From Pseudomonadota bacterium (GTDB lineage: Bacteria; Pseudomonadota; Gammaproteobacteria; Burkholderiales; Burkholderiaceae_C), in the NCBI GenBank assembly GCA_020161065.1, contig JAIUPH010000018.1, forward strand, positions 248,001-312,000: DNA of 64,000 nucleotides, read 5' to 3'. Of the stretch, positions 61,763 through 64,000 are shown in pieces. The notes below the pieces were generated by a model. That model had not been told where the DNA came from. It did not search any database and saw nothing but the letters and a program-made list of their open reading frames with translations. Each line of letters starts with the position of its first letter. Position 1 is the first letter of the stretch. The position numbers were made by a program, and so were the translations under genes.

Positions 61763-62910
61763 GCGCGTTCCCCGCGCGGCAGCTGCAGCCGTTGCTGCGC
61801 CACCAGGTTGAGCTGGATCTCGGCCGCCCCCGACGCGATGCCGGCGGCGATCGCGCGCTCGTGGTGCTGCAGGTGCAGCGGAAAGTCGCTGCCGCAGTAG
61901 CTGTCGGGCAGGAAGGCGAGGCCGAAGTCCGACACCGCATGGTCGGCCGCCACCACCGCCACGCGCGCCAGGTTGGTGTCGGCGCTGGGCGGCAGGCCGC
62001 GGGCGCGCTGGTCGATGACGCGGTAGACCAGCCAGCGCGCCGCCTCGCAGGCCGCCAGCGCCTGGCCGGCGCGCGCGCGCACCAGCGCATCGTCGAAGCG
62101 GCCCTGCGCCTGCAGCCGGCGCACCAGGCCGTCGAGCACGCGGCGCGAGAAGGCATAACGCGCAATGCCTACGCGTTCGTGCGACAGCGCCCAGCCGATG
62201 ATCGGCCAGGCCTGGCCCTCGGCGCCGAGGCGGCAGTCGGCAGGCACCTCCGCGTCGTCGAAGAAGACCTCGTGGATGTCGCCCTCGCCCACCAGCGACG
62301 GAATCGCACGCACGCGGATGCCCGGCGTGGCCATGTCGACCAGGAAGATGCAGATGCCCTCGCGCCCGCTGCCGCCGGTGCGCGCGAGCAGCAGGCAGTG
62401 CTGCGCGAGGCCGGCGTACGAGGTCCAGACCTTGGCGCCGTTGATGCGGTAGCGCTCCCCGACGCGCTCGGCGCGCGTGCGCAGCGACGCCAGGTCCGAG
62501 CCGGCCGAGGGCTCAGAGAAGCCCTGGCACCAGATCGCACGGCCGGCGGCCATCGGCGGCAGCAGCCGGCGCTGCTGCTCGGCCGTGCCGAAGCGGATCA
62601 GCGTCTGGCCGATGAAGTTGACGTTCATGTACTGCGGCCCGCGCGGCTCGCCGGCGGCCCACAGCTCCTCGCCGATGATGAAGTGGTGCCAGGGCGGGCT
62701 GTCGCTGCCGCCGTGCGCCGCCGGCCAGTGCGGCACCAGCAGCCCCGCTTCCGCCAGCCGGGGGCAGAACTGCAGCGAGAACGCGGTCTGCTCGCGGCTG
62801 CCGGGGCCATGGCGGCTGATGCGCTCCCAGTCGGCCGGCAGCTCGCGCTTGAGCAAGGCGCGCACGCGCTCGCGCAAGGCCTGCTGCTCGTCGCTCCAGG
62901 TGAAGTCCAT
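61759..62910 (-). CDS. Acyl-CoA dehydrogenase, large-type subunit
   Basis: 383-residue ACAD from ATG 62910 (MDFTWSDEQQALRERVRALLKRELP). The FAD-binding loop is IWCQGFSEPSAGSDLASLRTRAERVGERYRINGAKVWTSYAGLAQHCLLLART and substrate-side texts include GEGDIHEVFFDDAEVPADCRLG and RVGIARYAFSRRVLDGLVRRL. It has full length and all three domains. Its stop overlaps the next ACAD start. With the smaller partner it probably makes one heteromeric enzyme that puts a double bond into an acyl-CoA. The gene follows the SDR by 2 bases. Confidence 0.92.
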   Translation of the reverse strand: MDFTWSDEQQALRERVRALLKRELPADWERISRHGPGSREQTAFSLQFCPRLAEAGLLVPHWPAAHGGSDSPPWHHFIIGEELWAAGEPRGPQYMNVNFIGQTLIRFGTAEQQRRLLPPMAAGRAIWCQGFSEPSAGSDLASLRTRAERVGERYRINGAKVWTSYAGLAQHCLLLARTGGSGREGICIFLVDMATPGIRVRAIPSLVGEGDIHEVFFDDAEVPADCRLGAEGQAWPIIGWALSHERVGIARYAFSRRVLDGLVRRLQAQGRFDDALVRARAGQALAACEAARWLVYRVIDQRARGLPPSADTNLARVAVVAADHAVSDFGLAFLPDSYCGSDFPLHLQHHERAIAAGIASGAAEIQLNLVAQQRLQLPRGERA

Positions 62911-62912
62911 CG

Positions 62913-63710
62913 TCAACCCGTCCGCCGCACCTGGTGCAGGTAGCTCAGGTAGCCCAGCGGCACGAAGCTGCCGCCGTTGACGCCGATCACCGCGCCGCTG
63001 GTCCACGAGGCTTCGTCGCCGACGAGGTAGGCGCACAGCGGGCCGATGTCCTCGGGCCGGCCCAGGCGCTGCAGCGGCACGGTGTCGACCTGGCGGCGGA
63101 TGCGGCTTTCGCTGTCCAGCGTCTTGGCCAGCTCTTGCGTCATCACCACGCCCGGCGCGACCGCGTTGACGCGGATGCCGCGGTGCCCCCACTCGGCGGC
63201 CATCGTGCGCGTGAGGTTCTCCAGCGCCGCCTTGGCCGCGCCATAGTGGCCGGTGCCGGGGTTGGGGTGCGAGGCGCTGCGCGAGGTGATGTTGACGATG
63301 GCGCCGCCGCGCGTCATCGCGCGCGCCGCGGCCTGGGCGGCGAAGAACGCGGCCTTCAGGTTGAGGTCGAGCACGCGCTCCCATTGCGCCTCGCCGATGC
63401 CGTCCAGCGGGCCGACGTCGGCCGGGCTCGCGCTGCCGGCGTTGTTGACCCAGCCGTCGACGTAGCCGAAGCGCTGCAGCGCCGCGGCCAGCAGCGCCTG
63501 GCGGTCATCGGCGCGGGTGATGTCGCCAGGCACCGCCAGCGCCTGCGCGCCCAACGATCGAAGTGCGTCGGCCGCGGTCGCCAGCGCCGCGGCGTCGCGG
63601 CCGCCGATCACGACGTTGGCGCCGCATCGCGCCATCGCCTCGGCGATGCCGCGGCCGATGCCCTTGCCGCCGCCGGTGACGACGACGGTCTTGCCCTGCA
63701 GCGAGAACAC
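62913..63710 (-). CDS. Short-chain dehydrogenase/reductase
   Basis: 265 residues from GTG 63710 (VFSLQGKTVVVTGGGKGIGRGIAEAM). SDR landmarks: TGGGKGIG cofactor loop, NNAGSASPADVG, the Ser in NITSRSASH and the YGAAK catalytic pair. Late text NAVAPGVVMTQELAKTL and LVGDEASWTSGAVIGVNGG follow the classical SDR type. The cofactor side (GGRDAAAL, Arg after strand 2) suggests NADP. It would act on a 3-hydroxy or keto group in the same CoA pathway. Start 5 bases after the Bug stop; an upstream in-frame ATG would lie within the Bug gene. Confidence 0.9.
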   Translation of the reverse strand: MFSLQGKTVVVTGGGKGIGRGIAEAMARCGANVVIGGRDAAALATAADALRSLGAQALAVPGDITRADDRQALLAAALQRFGYVDGWVNNAGSASPADVGPLDGIGEAQWERVLDLNLKAAFFAAQAAARAMTRGGAIVNITSRSASHPNPGTGHYGAAKAALENLTRTMAAEWGHRGIRVNAVAPGVVMTQELAKTLDSESRIRRQVDTVPLQRLGRPEDIGPLCAYLVGDEASWTSGAVIGVNGGSFVPLGYLSYLHQVRRTG

Positions 63711-63715
63711 GGCGC

Positions 63716-64000
63716 CTATTCGGGCTTGTAGCCGATCTGCCTGGCGGCCTGCGCCCACATCGCCTGCTCGCCGGCAACCTGGCGCGCGTGCACGCCGGCC
63801 TCGCCGCCGACCGGGATCACGCCGGCCTGCGCCAGGCGCTGGCGGATGTCGGCGTCCTTCAGCACCTCGTTGAACGCAGCGTTGAGCTTGTGCACCACCG
63901 GCTCCGGCGTCGCCGCCGGCACCCAGATGCCGTACGAGAACGCGAACACGAGGTCGCTCACGCCCACCTCGGCCAGCGTCGGCACCTCGGGCAGCGAGGG
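63716..64000 (-). CDS. Bug/TctC-family binding protein, C-terminal part (5' end outside window)
   Basis: C-terminal 94 or so residues of a third tripartite-tricarboxylate receptor. SLPEVPTLAEVGVSDLVFAFSYGIWVPAATPEPVVHKLNAAFNEVLKDADIRQRLAQAGVIPVGG is the characteristic end of the family (EVPTLAEVG and the closing helix). The gene runs off the window on its 5' side. Being first in the visible part of a tight operon with SDR, acyl-CoA dehydrogenases and CoA-transferase, it probably binds the organic acid that those enzymes degrade. Confidence 0.88.
   Translation of the reverse strand, partial: PSLPEVPTLAEVGVSDLVFAFSYGIWVPAATPEPVVHKLNAAFNEVLKDADIRQRLAQAGVIPVGGEAGVHARQVAGEQAMWAQAARQIGYKPE

Overview
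The window is about 64 kb of very GC-rich, densely packed bacterial chromosome. I infer a betaproteobacterium of the order Burkholderiales, in the Rubrivivax/Leptothrix/Comamonadaceae range. The grounds are three genes for Bug/TctC-type periplasmic binding proteins, a VPLP-type PEP-CTERM protein, a ProQ/FinO RNA chaperone, a CueR-controlled copper locus, and many starts by GTG or TTG or by 4-base overlaps. I see no rRNA, tRNA, CRISPR array, insertion sequence, phage or plasmid gene. No gene-free stretch exceeds 300 bases.

Layout. 1-3035 (+): two amidases (the first cut by the window edge), a small SnoaL-like lipoprotein and a small membrane protein. 3115-7747 (-): sulfatase and two orphan Bug binding proteins, plus an MFS exporter. 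7934-10299 (+): ProQ-like protein overlapping a malate/lactate-type dehydrogenase. 10315-16736 (-): PEP-CTERM lectin-like protein, an EamA-MFS-DUF3592 overlapping trio, and a beta-propeller lipoprotein with a strong promoter. 16815-17934 (+): a small repeat-containing protein and a TetR regulator.

18009-26203 is the most coherent block. It holds a tannase/feruloyl-esterase-family secreted esterase (carrying an apparent 1-nt frameshift), a divergent MarR regulator, and a tightly overlapping run of dctQ-dctM-dctP, a shikimate/quinate dehydrogenase-like gene, an HPPD/VOC gene and a TIM-barrel gene. The last two resemble the two halves of a fused QuiC-type 3-dehydroshikimate dehydratase. I infer a system that releases, imports and aromatises quinate/shikimate, possibly from chlorogenate-like esters. 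It has related operator-like elements at both ends and a GC hairpin repeat inserted in frame in the HPPD-like gene.

26164-35979: an aldehyde dehydrogenase, a VapBC-type pair, a two-module AP2-like protein, copper homeostasis (cueR-copA, divergent copZ, two MerR-type promoters with 19-bp spacers), an MlrC-like metalloprotein and a large orphan protein. 35877-40353 (-): an RND pump with its adaptor. 40516-43892 (+): a fused CoA-transferase, a YecA/UPF0149 protein and a HAD phosphatase. 43902-50222 (-): a ParE-type toxin-antitoxin pair, a GNAT enzyme, an archaemetzincin-like protein without its zinc motif, and two overlapping GGDEF-EAL proteins.

50330-59577: a [2Fe-2S] ferredoxin, an astacin-like protease, a prolyl oligopeptidase, a SAF-domain oxidoreductase, an unknown protein, a soluble histidine kinase and a persulfide-dioxygenase/rhodanese fusion. 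59613-64000 (-): Bug binding protein (cut by the window edge), SDR, two unlike acyl-CoA dehydrogenases and a CaiB-type CoA-transferase. These overlap or nearly abut and read as one operon for a CoA-linked acid catabolic route.

Several regulator and housekeeping genes lack a Shine-Dalgarno sequence but have a -10-like hexamer 6-8 bases before the start codon, which suggests leaderless transcripts.
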